The notes under the pieces: model-generated
What the model saw: the letters and a program-made list of their open reading frames with translations, nothing else
What the model was told of the DNA's origin: nothing
Database searches by the model: none
Translations under genes and position numbers: made by a program
From: CAYNRE01 sp964399535
GTDB lineage: Bacteria; Planctomycetota; Planctomycetia; Pirellulales; CAYNRE01
Direction of reading: 5' to 3'
DNA length: 64,000 nt
Assembly: GCA_964399535.1 (NCBI GenBank)
Contig: CAYNRE010000055.1
Span: 310,001-374,000 of the forward strand
Shown: positions 18,801 through 27,570 of the stretch, one piece after another
Position numbering within the stretch: position 1 is the stretch's first letter
How the letters are laid out: each line of letters starts with the position of its first letter

Positions 18801-19501
18801 CCGTTCACTGCCTCGCGCCCCTGGAAATACACGTCGGGGTTCTGGGCGGTGCCGCGCAGCACCGGGTGATCGGGCGAGAGCGCCCTGGCCCGGTGGTCGA
18901 CAATCCATTGCTCGTCGATCAGGGCGCGGAGCACGTCGTCGCTGAGCAGCTCGATCTTGGCCACCTCGTGCGAGGTGCGAAATCCGTCGAAGAAGTGCAA
19001 GAACGGCACCCGGCTTTCCAGCGAAGCGGCCTGGGCCACCAGCGCCAGGTCGTGAGCCTCTTGCACCGATGACGAAGCCAGCATGGCGAAGCCCGTTGCC
19101 CGGGCAGCCATCACGTCGCTGTGGTCGCCGAAAATCGACAGTCCTTGGGCGGCTAGCGAGCGGGCCGCCACGTGGAACACCGTCGGCGTGAGCTCGCCGG
19201 CGATTTTGTACATGTTGGGGATCATCAGCAGCAGGCCCTGGCTGGCCGTAAACGTAGTGGCCAGCGCCCCGGTCTGCAGCGCTCCGTGAATGGTGCCAGC
19301 CGCCCCGGCTTCGCTCTGTAGCTCGATGACCGAAGGCACCGCACCCCACAGATTGGGCCGCCCCTCGGCCGAATAGGCGTCGGCCGATTCGCCCATGGGC
19401 GAGGAGGGGGTAATCGGGTAAATCGCAATCACTTCATTGAGGCGGTGCGCGACGAGCGCCACCGCCTCGTTGGCATCCATGGTCTTGACCGGCGGCGACA
19501 T
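15893..19501 (-). CDS. nifJ: Pyruvate:ferredoxin (flavodoxin) oxidoreductase
   Basis: This 1202-residue enzyme converts pyruvate and CoA to acetyl-CoA and CO2 and reduces ferredoxin or flavodoxin. All domains are fused as in the homodimeric type: N-terminal pyrimidine-binding domain with YPITPSSPMGE near residue 28; transketolase C-like domain; gamma domain; two [4Fe-4S] motifs, CIQCGKCALVCPHG and CTGCGICVDVCPV; the extra-cluster motif CAGCGETPYVKL; and the TPP-binding GGDGWAYDIGFGGLDH. The last 25 or so residues are Pro/Ala-rich and poorly conserved. ATG 19501 has a strong GGAGGAGA site; the longer open frame upstream is not family-like. A near-perfect sigma-54 promoter lies 70 bases upstream. 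The DHOD-like gene is downstream. Confidence 0.97.
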   Translation of the reverse strand: MSPPVKTMDANEAVALVAHRLNEVIAIYPITPSSPMGESADAYSAEGRPNLWGAVPSVIELQSEAGAAGTIHGALQTGALATTFTASQGLLLMIPNMYKIAGELTPTVFHVAARSLAAQGLSIFGDHSDVMAARATGFAMLASSSVQEAHDLALVAQAASLESRVPFLHFFDGFRTSHEVAKIELLSDDVLRALIDEQWIVDHRARALSPDHPVLRGTAQNPDVYFQGREAVNGLYLACPEIVQRAMDRLAKLVGRRYQPFEYQGPPDAERVIVVMGSGAETVGATVDALAARNERVGLVKVRLFRPFSPQSMVDTLPPTTKAIAVLDRTKEPGSQGEPLYLDVVAALYELGQKRFGGKLPRVVGGRFGLSSKEFTPAMVRAIFDHLNQNEPRNHFTIGIHDDLTHTSLDYDSTFSIEPADEMRAVFYGLGSDGTVGANKNTIKIIGEETDQFVQAYFVYDSKKAGAVTISHLRFGPRPIRAPYLIERAQFVAVHQPQFLDRLDVTRPLEPQGTLLVNTPLGPAEVWCALPRRVQQRLIEKRARLFVIDAARVARQAGVGSRINTVMQTAFFAISGVLPRERALQSIKRFIEKSYGKQGAEIVRRNLAAVDAALAELFEVEIPNSVTARADLLPPVPDEAPAFVREVLGPMISGCGDDLPVSLVPLDGTYPTATAQWEKRRLAQEIPVWDPQICIQCGKCALVCPHGVIRTKVAEPAQLASAPAELLTAPARDKEWAGLDFLLQVAPEDCTGCGICVDVCPVRNKSQARLKAINMQPIAPLLETGRATWKYFQELPDFDRRRLNVTSIHQQQMQRPLFEFSGACAGCGETPYVKLMSQLFGDRLLVANATGCSSIYGGNLPTTPWAQDANGRGPAWSNSLFEDNAEFGLGFRVTLDFQRQWAETLLKQLAGEVGDELVQGLLTAPARDEAGIYEQRERVAQLKLRLAKIRSPEAARLASVADIFVRKSVWIVGGDGWAYDIGFGGLDHVLASGRDVNVLVLDTEVYSNTGGQMSKATPKGAVAKFAAGGKSLGKKDLGMIAMSYGHVYVARVAMGARDEHTLRAFLEAEAYPGPSLIIAYSHCIAHGINMTLGMREQQAAVDCGQWLLYRYHPDRAASGEPPLRLDSKAPRTPLAEYLARENRFQLLTKTQPERAAQLAAEAQADVLQRRRFYEYLAQYRPSGSAPAGAEPAPPAPPKTTTQ

Positions 19502-19570
19502 AGGCGAGGTCTCCTCCCGCGGCCGTTCGACGGCCGACACAGCATCTACAACGGCTTCGGAACCACTCCA

Positions 19571-19586
19571 AGCACCGCGCGTGCCA
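19571..19586 (-). promoter_or_regulatory. Sigma-54 (-24/-12) promoter of nifJ
   Basis: Read on the minus strand, the site is TTGGCACG-CGCG-GTGCT. The -24 half matches the consensus YTGGCACG at all eight positions and the -12 half TTGCW at four of five, with the obligatory GG-N10-GC spacing. Transcription would start near 19560, about 59 bases before the nifJ ATG. NifJ is a classical sigma-54 regulon member in diazotrophs, but I see no other nif genes here, and no TGT-N10-ACA enhancer was recognised. The site would need an AAA+ activator; one is encoded at 44629-45702. Confidence 0.65.
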
Positions 19587-19769
19587 AACCCGATTTCGGT
19601 ACGCGCCGATCGTGGTCGAAAGCCGCGCATCGGGGTGACCGGCCCCCGCGATTCAGCGGACCCCCCGAGGGGTGCCGGGCCGCACCCGATGACTGTGCGG
19701 TTTTAATACACCGCGGCGCCAAACGCACACCGCAACGAGCCAGGTATTCCGCCGATCGAACGAGCGCGG

Positions 19770-20966
19770 TTACTGGGCGCGGGGGGCGATCCGCACGTCG
19801 TCGGCGACTTTATCGCTGGGGTGCACGACGACCGTATCTCCCACATTCAAGCCGCCGAGCACCTCGGCGTCGATCGCGTTGCGGTGGCCGACTTCAATTT
19901 TGTGAAAACGGGCATGTCCGTCGCGGACCAGAAACACGGCCCATTGATCGCCGCGGCGAAACAGGGCCGACGAGGGTACCCGGAGCACGTCGTCCGCTTC
20001 CCAGATGACGATTCGGGCTTCGACCCGGTAGTTGTCGCCCAGGGCGCTCCAGGCCTGGGGAGGGTCGTCGAAATCCACGATCACGTTCACGCGCTGCTCT
20101 TCCACGCCCAGGGCCGAGATCTTCGTAAAGCCCGAGGGCTCGATCAGCCGGACGCGACCGGTCAGCGGCTGGTCGCCTCCCCAGTGTTCCAGCAGCGTGC
20201 GATCGCCGGGGGAAACCTTCACGCCATCGCTGGAGAGCACGTCGACCACAACTTCGAGGTCGCGCGGGTCACCGATCTCCAGCAGCTCGGTGCCGGGGCC
20301 GACGACCGCGGCGCTTTCTTGCAGGACCCTCAGAACCCGGCCGCCGATGGGCGAGCGAATCTCGAGCCGCCAGATATCGTCGGTGGGGTCGTCGGTCGGC
20401 GGGCGAGGCAGCGCGGCCCGGGCCTGTTCCAGTTCGAATTCGGCGATCTGAACGGAGAATTCGGCCGACTTGAGGTCTTCGGCCCTGGTGCGGACGACCA
20501 TCTCGGCTTCGTCGACCTGCGACTGGGAAACGTTTTTCTTTTCCGACAGCTCGCGAATACGGCGGTGTTCGAGCTGGGCGAACTCGAGCGCGGCTCGGGC
20601 CCGCTCGCGATTCGGCTCGGCTTGTTTCAAGGCCGACTCGGCCGCCCGGAACCGGGCTTGGGCCTCTTCGCGGGCGCGGGCGTCGAGCAGACTAGGATTG
20701 GTGGGCTCGATCACCGCCAGCACGGTTTGGCCGGCCTCGACCGGGTCGCCTGCCTTCAGGCCGATGCGTTGCAGCCGCCCGGTGAGCGGGGCCGAAACGA
20801 CATAGCGCTCTTTGATGCGGGTTTTCCCCTCGTGATCGACGGTGACCATGAGCTTGCCACGGCGGACCTGGCCGACGTCGACTTCGACTGCCGAGGGCAG
20901 AAACGCCGCGACCAGCGCCGCCAGGATCGCCAATCCCACCAGAGCGAACAGCAGTTTCTTAACCAT
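19770..20966 (-). CDS. HlyD-family periplasmic adaptor of an ABC exporter
   Basis: The 398-residue membrane fusion protein has one N-terminal membrane helix (LLFALVGLAILAALVAAFLP) and a lipoyl/barrel-sandwich half (RYVVSAPLTGRLQRIGLKAGDPVEAGQTVLAVIEP, residues 55-90). A long alpha-hairpin follows (about residues 95-190, with EEAQARFRAAESALKQAE and FELEQARAAL), then the second lipoyl half (IRSPIGGRVLRVL) and a beta-barrel domain. It links the inner-membrane transporter encoded just upstream to an outer-membrane channel. It starts 20 bases after the permease stop and is the last gene of the three-gene operon. A TolC-like partner is encoded separately at 25832-27511. Confidence 0.88.
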   Translation of the reverse strand: MVKKLLFALVGLAILAALVAAFLPSAVEVDVGQVRRGKLMVTVDHEGKTRIKERYVVSAPLTGRLQRIGLKAGDPVEAGQTVLAVIEPTNPSLLDARAREEAQARFRAAESALKQAEPNRERARAALEFAQLEHRRIRELSEKKNVSQSQVDEAEMVVRTRAEDLKSAEFSVQIAEFELEQARAALPRPPTDDPTDDIWRLEIRSPIGGRVLRVLQESAAVVGPGTELLEIGDPRDLEVVVDVLSSDGVKVSPGDRTLLEHWGGDQPLTGRVRLIEPSGFTKISALGVEEQRVNVIVDFDDPPQAWSALGDNYRVEARIVIWEADDVLRVPSSALFRRGDQWAVFLVRDGHARFHKIEVGHRNAIDAEVLGGLNVGDTVVVHPSDKVADDVRIAPRAQ

Positions 20967-20986
20967 GAGGGTGGCCGTTGCGACTG

Positions 20987-23380
20987 CTACTCGCGCGACT
21001 TCAGCACGGCGACCAGGTCGAGCTGGTCGAGCTTACGCCGTACAAACAGCCCGGAAACCAACGAGGCAACCAGCACCGTCGCGGCAGCCCGGGCGAAGGT
21101 CCAATTCTCGATCACCAGGGGGATTCGATACAGCTCGGTATCCAGGGTCAGCGACAACAGCCAGGATAAAGTGTAGCCCAAGAGCAACCCCAGCGGAATC
21201 GCCGCCAGGGTCAAGAGGGCCAGCTCGCCGAGCAAAACATAGGAAATCTCTCCCCGGGTCAACCCCAGCACCCGCAGGCTGGCCAATTCGCGCCCCCGCT
21301 CGGAGACCGAAATCATGGCGCTGTTGTAAACCACGCCGAAGGCGATCACGGTCGAGAAGATGAAGTTGACCATCATCATCCGGAGCAGGTTGTCGGCCAG
21401 GATTTTTCGGAAGGCATCGAGCGAGACTTGTTTGGCCGTGACGCTGGCCACCTGGGGCGTTTGCTTCAGTTCGTAGTACACCGCGTCGCGGTAACGGTCG
21501 TCGAGGGCCAGGTAGGCGCCTGATACGCTCTGGCCTTCGTCCATTAGCCGATTGAGCGCGGCCAGGTTCATGTAGGTCGAACTGCCGATAAACTCCTTGA
21601 CCAGCGCCACCACCGGCACCTGCCGCACCGACCGTTCTCCTTCGAGCACCTCGACGGTCACCGTGTCGCCCGCTTGGCAACCCAGAATCTCGGCGACCTT
21701 GCTCGACATGACCATTCCCTCGGCAGGCAGGTTCACGGTCCTGAGGTTTTCGTCGAGCAGTTGCTGCAGCCGCATGTTCGAGGGAAGGCCGACGATGGCC
21801 TGGCGGCGACTGCGGTGGCCAAACCGCAGCCGCACCGGCACCGTACGAAAGGGGTCGCAATCGATCACCCCGGGCAGGTGCTGCAGCTCGTAGACTGCCC
21901 GGTAGGGGCGCGGTTCGACAAAGGCCACGCTCAGATCTTGTCGCTGGGCTCTTTGAAACTGAACATCCATGATGAAATCGAGGGCGTCCATGCCGAACCG
22001 GCCCACGACCAGCACCGCCACGGCCGTGGCGATGCCGAAAACGGTGATGGCCGCCTTGACCGGGTGGCGCTCTAAATGGCGCAGAATCATCCGCTCGGTT
22101 TGCGACAAATAGGCGGCCAACCCCATCCGTTCAAAGATCGTGGCCCGATAATGGGCCGGTGGCTCGGGCCGCATCGCCACGGCAGGCGGCAAGCGTACCG
22201 CCGCGTGGACCGCGGTCAGCGTGCCCCCCACGCCCGCCGCGATCGCGACCGCCACGGCCGCGATCAACAGGCCGGGGTCCAAGTGAAAACCGAAAATGGG
22301 AAAGTGGTACACCGTGGTGTAAATGCGGGTCATATCGCGGCCCAGCAGGATGCCCATCACCAGGCCGATGATCACGCCGATCAGGATAATCACGAGCACC
22401 ATTTTGACGAAGTGCCATCCCACGTCCCATTCGCTGTAGCCAAAAGCCTTGAGGGTGCCGATCTGTTCGCGCTGCAGGCGAATGGTTCGGGCCAGCACCA
22501 CGTTGAGCAGAAAGGCGGAGACCGAGAGGAAGATCGTGGGGGCCATCACCGCCATCCGACCCAATTGCTTGATCTCGTCGGAAACGAAGCGGTTGGAAAC
22601 CTGGTCGTACCGGCCGTAGGCGCCCAGCCCTCCGAAGGGGGCCGTCAGCTCGTCGACGCGCTTGATCACCTCGGCTTCCGAAGCGCCGGCCATCAGCGAA
22701 ACCGACAAATCGTTGAAGGCCCCCTCCATGTTGAAGGCGGCCGCCAGCGGCGTGTAGTTCATCCAAAAAACGCCGAAGCGCTTGTCGTCGGGAAACAGGT
22801 CTCCCCCGCGCAATTGATAAATGTACTCGGGCGAGAGGGCCACGCCGACGATCTCCAGCCGCTGTTTGCGGCCGTTGATGATGGCCGTTACCCAATCGCC
22901 CGGGCGAAAGTTGTGGGCCACGGCAAAGGCTTCGCTGACCAGTACTTGTTGCGCTTCGCCGGGAGCGAGCCGACGCCCCTGCCGCAGGTGGTAGCGATTC
23001 AGCTTGGGCTCTTCCCACTCCGAAACCGAAATCAGCCGCCCCACCGCCGGCTCGGACAACCCCGGCACGTCGAGCGTGACATCGAACACCACCCGGGTAT
23101 CCACCTCCTGCACGCCCGGAATCTCGCCGATGCGCCGGGCCAGGGTTTGCGGTGCCCGTTTCAGATGGGCGAACACGTCGGCGAAGCGGTAGCGGTCGTA
23201 ATAGGCCTCTTGCGTCGAGCGGAGCGAATGCTGGGTGTTCGTCGACATGACGAACGTGGCCACCCCGCTGCCGATGACCAGGCAAATCGCCATCACCTGG
23301 CCCTTCATGTGCCACAAGTCGCGCAGCAGCTTGCGATCGAGCGCCGAGATGAGCCGTAACCGGGTGAGCAGGTTTACCAT
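20987..23380 (-). CDS. ABC transporter permease with two FtsX domains
   Basis: The 797-residue inner-membrane protein has an N-terminal helix (VMAICLVIGSGVATFVMS near residue 28-45), a large periplasmic MacB/PCD-type domain, and a first FtsX block (MAPTIFLSVSAFLLNVVLARTI to VAVAIAAGVGGTLTAVHA). A second N-terminal-like helix and periplasmic domain and a second FtsX block ending SREL... complete this DevC/LolC-like double permease. The ATG at 23380 lies inside the end of the ATPase gene: the genes overlap by seven bases, so the longer frame up to 23593 is rejected. The three-gene order ATPase-permease-adaptor is that of DevBCA-type exporters; the substrate is unknown. Confidence 0.88.
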   Translation of the reverse strand: MVNLLTRLRLISALDRKLLRDLWHMKGQVMAICLVIGSGVATFVMSTNTQHSLRSTQEAYYDRYRFADVFAHLKRAPQTLARRIGEIPGVQEVDTRVVFDVTLDVPGLSEPAVGRLISVSEWEEPKLNRYHLRQGRRLAPGEAQQVLVSEAFAVAHNFRPGDWVTAIINGRKQRLEIVGVALSPEYIYQLRGGDLFPDDKRFGVFWMNYTPLAAAFNMEGAFNDLSVSLMAGASEAEVIKRVDELTAPFGGLGAYGRYDQVSNRFVSDEIKQLGRMAVMAPTIFLSVSAFLLNVVLARTIRLQREQIGTLKAFGYSEWDVGWHFVKMVLVIILIGVIIGLVMGILLGRDMTRIYTTVYHFPIFGFHLDPGLLIAAVAVAIAAGVGGTLTAVHAAVRLPPAVAMRPEPPAHYRATIFERMGLAAYLSQTERMILRHLERHPVKAAITVFGIATAVAVLVVGRFGMDALDFIMDVQFQRAQRQDLSVAFVEPRPYRAVYELQHLPGVIDCDPFRTVPVRLRFGHRSRRQAIVGLPSNMRLQQLLDENLRTVNLPAEGMVMSSKVAEILGCQAGDTVTVEVLEGERSVRQVPVVALVKEFIGSSTYMNLAALNRLMDEGQSVSGAYLALDDRYRDAVYYELKQTPQVASVTAKQVSLDAFRKILADNLLRMMMVNFIFSTVIAFGVVYNSAMISVSERGRELASLRVLGLTRGEISYVLLGELALLTLAAIPLGLLLGYTLSWLLSLTLDTELYRIPLVIENWTFARAAATVLVASLVSGLFVRRKLDQLDLVAVLKSRE

Positions 23381-24111
23381 GTCAGTTCGCGGGGCGATTT
23401 CTTGTCGCTCACCGGCCGCACGCTGGTGATTCGTCCATCGGCCAGGGTGATTACCCGGTCGGCCATCTCCGAGATGCCGGCGTTGTGCGTGATCACCGCC
23501 GTCGTGGTTCCCAACTCTTGGTTCACCCGCAGAATCACCTCCAGCACCACCACGCCGGTTTGAAAATCGAGCGCCCCGGTCGGTTCGTCGCACAAGAGCA
23601 CATCGGGCCGCTTGGCAATCGCCCGGGCAATTGCCACCCGCTGTTGCTCTCCACCGGAGAGTTGAGCGGGGAAATGGTCCATCCGCGGGCCGAGCCCCAC
23701 CAGTTCCAGCGCTTCCTCGGGCCTCATCGGATGGGGAGAGATTTCAGTTACCAGGGCCACGTTTTCACGAGCCGTAAGGCTGGGAATCAGGTTGTAGAAC
23801 TGAAAGACGAATCCCACGTGCCGACGGCGGTACCCGGTCAGCAGCCGATCGTCGTCGACCGTCAGGTCTTGGCCGCGATAGTGCACGTGGCCCGAGGTGG
23901 GCACGTCGAGCCCTCCCAGAATATTCAGCAGGGTTGATTTCCCGCTGCCCGAGGCCCCCAGCAAGACGACGAACTCGCCTTCGAACAGATCGACGTCGAC
24001 GCCGCGCAGGGCCTGCACGTCGACCTCGCCCATGTGGTACACCTTGGTAATTCCCCGGGCTTGAAACACGGCCCGTGGGCTAGCGGCGGTCGACATCGCG
24101 TTGGTAGCCAT
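23374..24111 (-). CDS. ABC transporter ATP-binding protein (DevA/LolD type)
   Basis: The 245-residue ATPase has Walker A GASGSGKST near residues 55-63, Q-loop FQFYNLIPSLT, signature LSGGEQQRVAIARA near 155-168 and Walker B DVLLCDEPTGALD. The H-loop region is TTTAVITHNAGI, where the usual His is followed by Asn. The family (MacB, LolD, DevA) powers FtsX-type permeases. ATG 24111 is used; the open frame continues to 24360 but lacks similarity and would cross the start region of the divergent MFS gene. Its 3' end overlaps the permease start. The 84-bp divergent gap to 24196 must carry promoters for both directions. Confidence 0.92.
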   Translation of the reverse strand: MATNAMSTAASPRAVFQARGITKVYHMGEVDVQALRGVDVDLFEGEFVVLLGASGSGKSTLLNILGGLDVPTSGHVHYRGQDLTVDDDRLLTGYRRRHVGFVFQFYNLIPSLTARENVALVTEISPHPMRPEEALELVGLGPRMDHFPAQLSGGEQQRVAIARAIAKRPDVLLCDEPTGALDFQTGVVVLEVILRVNQELGTTTAVITHNAGISEMADRVITLADGRITSVRPVSDKKSPRELTW

Positions 24112-24195
24112 GGCGGGAGGGATCCTGTCCCGGGTCCAATCGCGAATCGAGCAGTGTCCCAGGGCGCGGTTTAGCATAACGGAAAGCACTCCTTG

Positions 24196-25401
24196 ATGCC
24201 GACAGAGCCCACGCCACCGGTTGGTGCGCCCCGCCCGGCGCGGCTGCCGCGCAACGTGTGGGTGCTGGGCGCCGCGAGCCTGTTGAACGACGTGGCCAGC
24301 GAGGCCGTTTTTCCGCTCATTCCGGCCTATCTGAAGTCCATCGGCGGGTCGCTCTGGCACCTGGGTTTGATCGAAGGGGCCGCCGACTCGGTGGCCAGTT
24401 TGCTCAAGCTGCTGGCGGGGGCCTGGTCCGATCGGCTGGCGTCGCGCAAGGGGGTGGTCGTCGGCGGGTACCTGGTAACGGCCTTGATCCGGCCGCTAGT
24501 GGCCTTGGCCAATAACCCCTGGCAAGTGCTGGGGGTGCGGCTCGCCGATCGGGTGGGGAAAGGGGTCCGCACCGCCCCGCGCGACGCCCTACTAGTCGAT
24601 TCCACGCCTTCCTCGCTGCTGGGTCGGGCGTTTGGCTTTCATCGCTCGATGGATCACTTGGGGGCGGCCATCGGACCGGGCCTGGCCTTCGGTTTCCTCT
24701 GGCTCTTCCCGAATCAGTTGCGCTGGCTGTTCGCGCTCACCGCGCTGCCGGGGCTGGCAGTCATCGCGATTCTGGGTTGGGGGCTTCGCGAGCCGCGCGA
24801 GCGCCGTCCCACGAAAACCCTGGTGTTGCCGCGCTGGTCGAAACTGCCCAGTGTGTATCGCCGCTATCTGTTGATTGTCGCCCTCTTCACGCTGGCTAAC
24901 TCGAGCGACGCGTTTCTGCTGGTGCGCGCCCAGGAGTTGGGTATTGGCGCTACCTGGTTGCCGCTCGTTTGGATGGTGTTTCACCTGGTTAAAAGCGCCG
25001 GCAATTTGCTCGGCGGAAACTGGGTCGACCGGTTTGGTCCGCGCCCCGTGCTGATTGCCGGGTGGATCGCCTACGCCGCCGTGTATCTGGCCTGGGGGGT
25101 CGCGCAGTCCGCCTGGCACGCTTGGCTGCTGATGGTGTTGTACGCGGGATACTTCGCCTGTGCCGAGCCGGCCGAGAAGGCGCTCGTTGCCCAACTGGTC
25201 GCCGACGATCAGAAGGGGCAGGCCTACGGTTGGTTTCATTTCACCGTTGGCCTGTCGACGCTGCCGGCCAGCCTGGCGTTTGGCCTCATCTATCAGCAAC
25301 TAGGCGGGAGCGCGGCGTTTTTCCTGGGGGCCCTGGTGGCCGCAACGGCCGCGCTGCTGGTTGCAACCGCCGCCAAACCCAGGCCGGATGATATGACCTA
25401 A
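24196..25401 (+). CDS. Major facilitator superfamily transporter
   Basis: The 401-residue protein has about eleven or twelve membrane helices. It includes the MFS motif between helices 2 and 3 in the form AGAWSDRLASRKGVVVGGYL near residue 75-94, and a repeat of it in the second half (LLGGNWVDRFGPRPVLIAGW near residue 275-294). DRVGKGVRTAPRDALLVDST is characteristic of a group of uncharacterised bacterial and planctomycete MFS carriers. The substrate is unknown. GGAAAG lies nine bases before ATG 24196. It is divergent from the ABC exporter operon and may share its regulation. Confidence 0.88.
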   Translation: MPTEPTPPVGAPRPARLPRNVWVLGAASLLNDVASEAVFPLIPAYLKSIGGSLWHLGLIEGAADSVASLLKLLAGAWSDRLASRKGVVVGGYLVTALIRPLVALANNPWQVLGVRLADRVGKGVRTAPRDALLVDSTPSSLLGRAFGFHRSMDHLGAAIGPGLAFGFLWLFPNQLRWLFALTALPGLAVIAILGWGLREPRERRPTKTLVLPRWSKLPSVYRRYLLIVALFTLANSSDAFLLVRAQELGIGATWLPLVWMVFHLVKSAGNLLGGNWVDRFGPRPVLIAGWIAYAAVYLAWGVAQSAWHAWLLMVLYAGYFACAEPAEKALVAQLVADDQKGQAYGWFHFTVGLSTLPASLAFGLIYQQLGGSAAFFLGALVAATAALLVATAAKPRPDDMT

Positions 25402-25831
25402 GTGTTTTCTAAAAAACGACTTGCGTTAACTCTCAGGGCCCACCCCCGGAGAATAGGCAAAATCGGTTGAATCGCTCCAGCCGGGAATGCCGACGAAACG
25501 CTTAGGGCCGCTGCAGCCATCATAACCGGATACCGGCGTCAGCGGTCGACCGCTCGCACTGCCGACGGCCGGCTTGGAGCCGAACCGGCCACTCCCCGCG
25601 GGCGATTTCCCTCCGAAGGTTTACCAGGTTCGATTCCCACCCCAGCGACCGGACGGGCATGCGTCGAACCGGTCGGATTCTGAGTTGCCGCGGGCGATGG
25701 ATCGCGCGTTACCGCGGTGCGCCATGAGCCAGACACCGCCGAGAGAGTGGCGACCCACCGATCGCCGTGACCCCTGCTTTGGGCGGCGGCAGTCGTCTCG
25801 TGCCAAAAATCCGCAGCGCCCAGAGCACCGC
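25402..25831. other. Intergenic region, 430 bp, before the TolC-like gene
   Basis: The frame of the TolC-like gene is open from 25574, but the sequence before 25832 does not resemble an outer-membrane protein. An AT-rich GTTTTCTAAAAAAC stretch follows the MFS stop and might be a weak terminator. A T-loop-like string near 25627 was checked and does not fold into a tRNA. No clear promoter was recognised. Confidence 0.4.
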
Positions 25832-27511
25832 ATGGTTCGCTACGTTGTTTACACCGGATTGGCGGGCACTTGGCTGGCCCTATTGCTGCTTGGTACGCTT
25901 CGCGCGGCGTCGCCAGCCCAATGGCCTGGCTCCACGCCCGCCGACTCGGAAGTGGGCGCGCCGCCGCGGACCCAGGCCAGGCTGCGACCCCCGGCCCAGG
26001 TTGCGGCGGTGCGCGCGGTGAGCCCGGCCGAATTCAGCCGAGCTGGTCGGACGCGCCCGGCCCGGTCCGGAGTGCCGCTGGCTCGGCGAGCCGTGCAGAT
26101 CGAGGCGGCCCCTCCGCCCGGCGATGGACTGCTGAGCAGCGAGGCCATTCCCAGCGATGCCTTGCCGCTACCGCCCGCCGAGCCCCAGGCTGCCCCGCAA
26201 GGTGTTCCCGCCCCCCCGCCCGTGCCAGTTCCTCCGCCCGTGGCCGACCAGGGAGACGACACGACGCGTCGCCCCCGTCCGCCGGGCGTGGAATGGAATA
26301 TGACCCCGCCGCTCATTAGCCCCGACGGCACGATGGCCGACGCCATGGAGCTCGCCGATTTCGAGGCCCTGGCGATGGCCAATAACCCCGCCCTGGCGAG
26401 GGCGGGCGCCACGGTGCGGGCGGCCCAGGGCAACTACGTTCAGGTGGGGCTCTACCCTAACCCATTCTTTGGCTACAACGGCACCCAGATTCAAGACCAC
26501 GGCACCGCCGGCCAACAGGGGGTGTACTTCGGACAGGTGGTGGTGCTGGGAGGAAAGCTGCGTTTGAACCGGGCCGTGGCGGCTCAGGAGATTCGTGTCA
26601 GCCAGCAAGATTTTTCCGCCGTGCGCTACAAGGTGCTTACCGACGTGCGGGTTCGGTACGTCGAGGTGGTTGTGGCCCAGCGGGCCCTGAAGCTTACGCA
26701 AACCCTGGTCCACCTGGGCGAGCAGGGGGTCAACGCCGCCGAGGCGCTGTTGCGGGCACAGGAAGTGAGCCGGGTCGATGTGCTGCAGGCCCGAATCGAA
26801 ATGGAGCAGGCACGGCTCCAGTTCATTCGCGCTCAGAATCGCTACAACGCTTCGTGGCGCGAACTGACCGCGGTGGTGGGCGTACCCGAGATGCAGCCGT
26901 CGCGCGTGGTGGATCTACTCACTCAGGCTCCTCCGGAACGCGACTGGGATACGACCTGGGCGCAAATCAGCAGCATGAGCCCCGAACTGGGGGCCGCGCA
27001 GGCCCGCGTCTCACGAGCCGCGCTGGCGGTCGACCGGGCGACCGTGCAACCGATCCCCGACCTCGACAACCAATTCATGATTCAGCACGACAACTCGACC
27101 AGCACTGATATTGGGTTCGTGCAGACTGTGGCGGTCATCCCCATCTGGGACCGCAACCAAGGCGCCATCCGCCAGGCGCGGGCTCAACTGGCCGCGGCTC
27201 GATCGGATCTGCGCCGGGTGCAGTTGGCGCTGCAAGCCCGGCTTGCCCAAGCGTTCGAGCGCTATACCAACGCCCGGCAGCAGGTCGATCTGTACTCCCG
27301 CGACTTGCTGCCCAACGCCCAGACGACGTTCGAACTGGTGGCGGCCGGCTATCGACAGGGAGAGTTCCCGTTTTTGAATTACCTGACCGCCCAGCGGACG
27401 TTTTTTCAGGTGAACCTGGCCTACGTCGACGCGCTGCGCGAGCTGTGGTCGAGCACGGCGGTCATCGACGGGTTATTGCTCAGCGACGGCCTCGAGGCGG
27501 GCGTGCGCTGA
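25832..27511 (+). CDS. TolC-family outer-membrane efflux protein
   Basis: The 559-residue protein has a signal peptide (VVYTGLAGTWLALLLLGTLRAAS), an unusually long Pro/Ala-rich stretch of about 130 residues, and then the OEP domain. Typical OEP elements are FEALAMANNPALARAGATVRAA, LYPNPFFGYNGTQ, the long helices around EQGVNAAEALLRAQEVSRVDVLQ, and the second repeat VSRAALAVDRATVQPIPDLD to AQTTFELVAAGYRQGEFPFLNYLTAQRTF. It should trimerise into a periplasm-spanning channel, serving the ABC or RND exporters nearby or elsewhere. ATG 25832 is chosen because it begins the signal peptide, though its ribosome site is weak. It ends 60 bp from the convergent slyX gene. Confidence 0.88.
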   Translation: MVRYVVYTGLAGTWLALLLLGTLRAASPAQWPGSTPADSEVGAPPRTQARLRPPAQVAAVRAVSPAEFSRAGRTRPARSGVPLARRAVQIEAAPPPGDGLLSSEAIPSDALPLPPAEPQAAPQGVPAPPPVPVPPPVADQGDDTTRRPRPPGVEWNMTPPLISPDGTMADAMELADFEALAMANNPALARAGATVRAAQGNYVQVGLYPNPFFGYNGTQIQDHGTAGQQGVYFGQVVVLGGKLRLNRAVAAQEIRVSQQDFSAVRYKVLTDVRVRYVEVVVAQRALKLTQTLVHLGEQGVNAAEALLRAQEVSRVDVLQARIEMEQARLQFIRAQNRYNASWRELTAVVGVPEMQPSRVVDLLTQAPPERDWDTTWAQISSMSPELGAAQARVSRAALAVDRATVQPIPDLDNQFMIQHDNSTSTDIGFVQTVAVIPIWDRNQGAIRQARAQLAAARSDLRRVQLALQARLAQAFERYTNARQQVDLYSRDLLPNAQTTFELVAAGYRQGEFPFLNYLTAQRTFFQVNLAYVDALRELWSSTAVIDGLLLSDGLEAGVR

Positions 27512-27541
27512 ACGGGCGGTGCCCCCGGCGCCGCGCGTCGC

Positions 27542-27569
27542 GGGCGCCTTTCGCTGAGGCGAAGCGCCC
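27542..27569. terminator. Bidirectional hairpin between tolC-like gene and slyX
   Basis: GGGCGC-TTCGC pairs with GCGAA-GCGCCC around a TGAG loop, with a two-base CT bulge, in the 59 bp between convergent stops. The AT-rich flank (ATTAATAG) follows on the plus strand. A shared terminator is inferred from position and stability. Confidence 0.5.
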
Positions 27570-27570
27570 A

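Noticed and set aside
23381..24360. Longer starts for the ABC permease (to 23593) and the ATPase (to 24360)
   Set aside because: The extensions have no similarity; the chosen starts give overlapping genes with normal family N-termini.
25627..25638. GGTTCGATTCCC resembling a tRNA T-loop
   Set aside because: The flanking bases do not form the T stem, and no acceptor or anticodon arm can be drawn.
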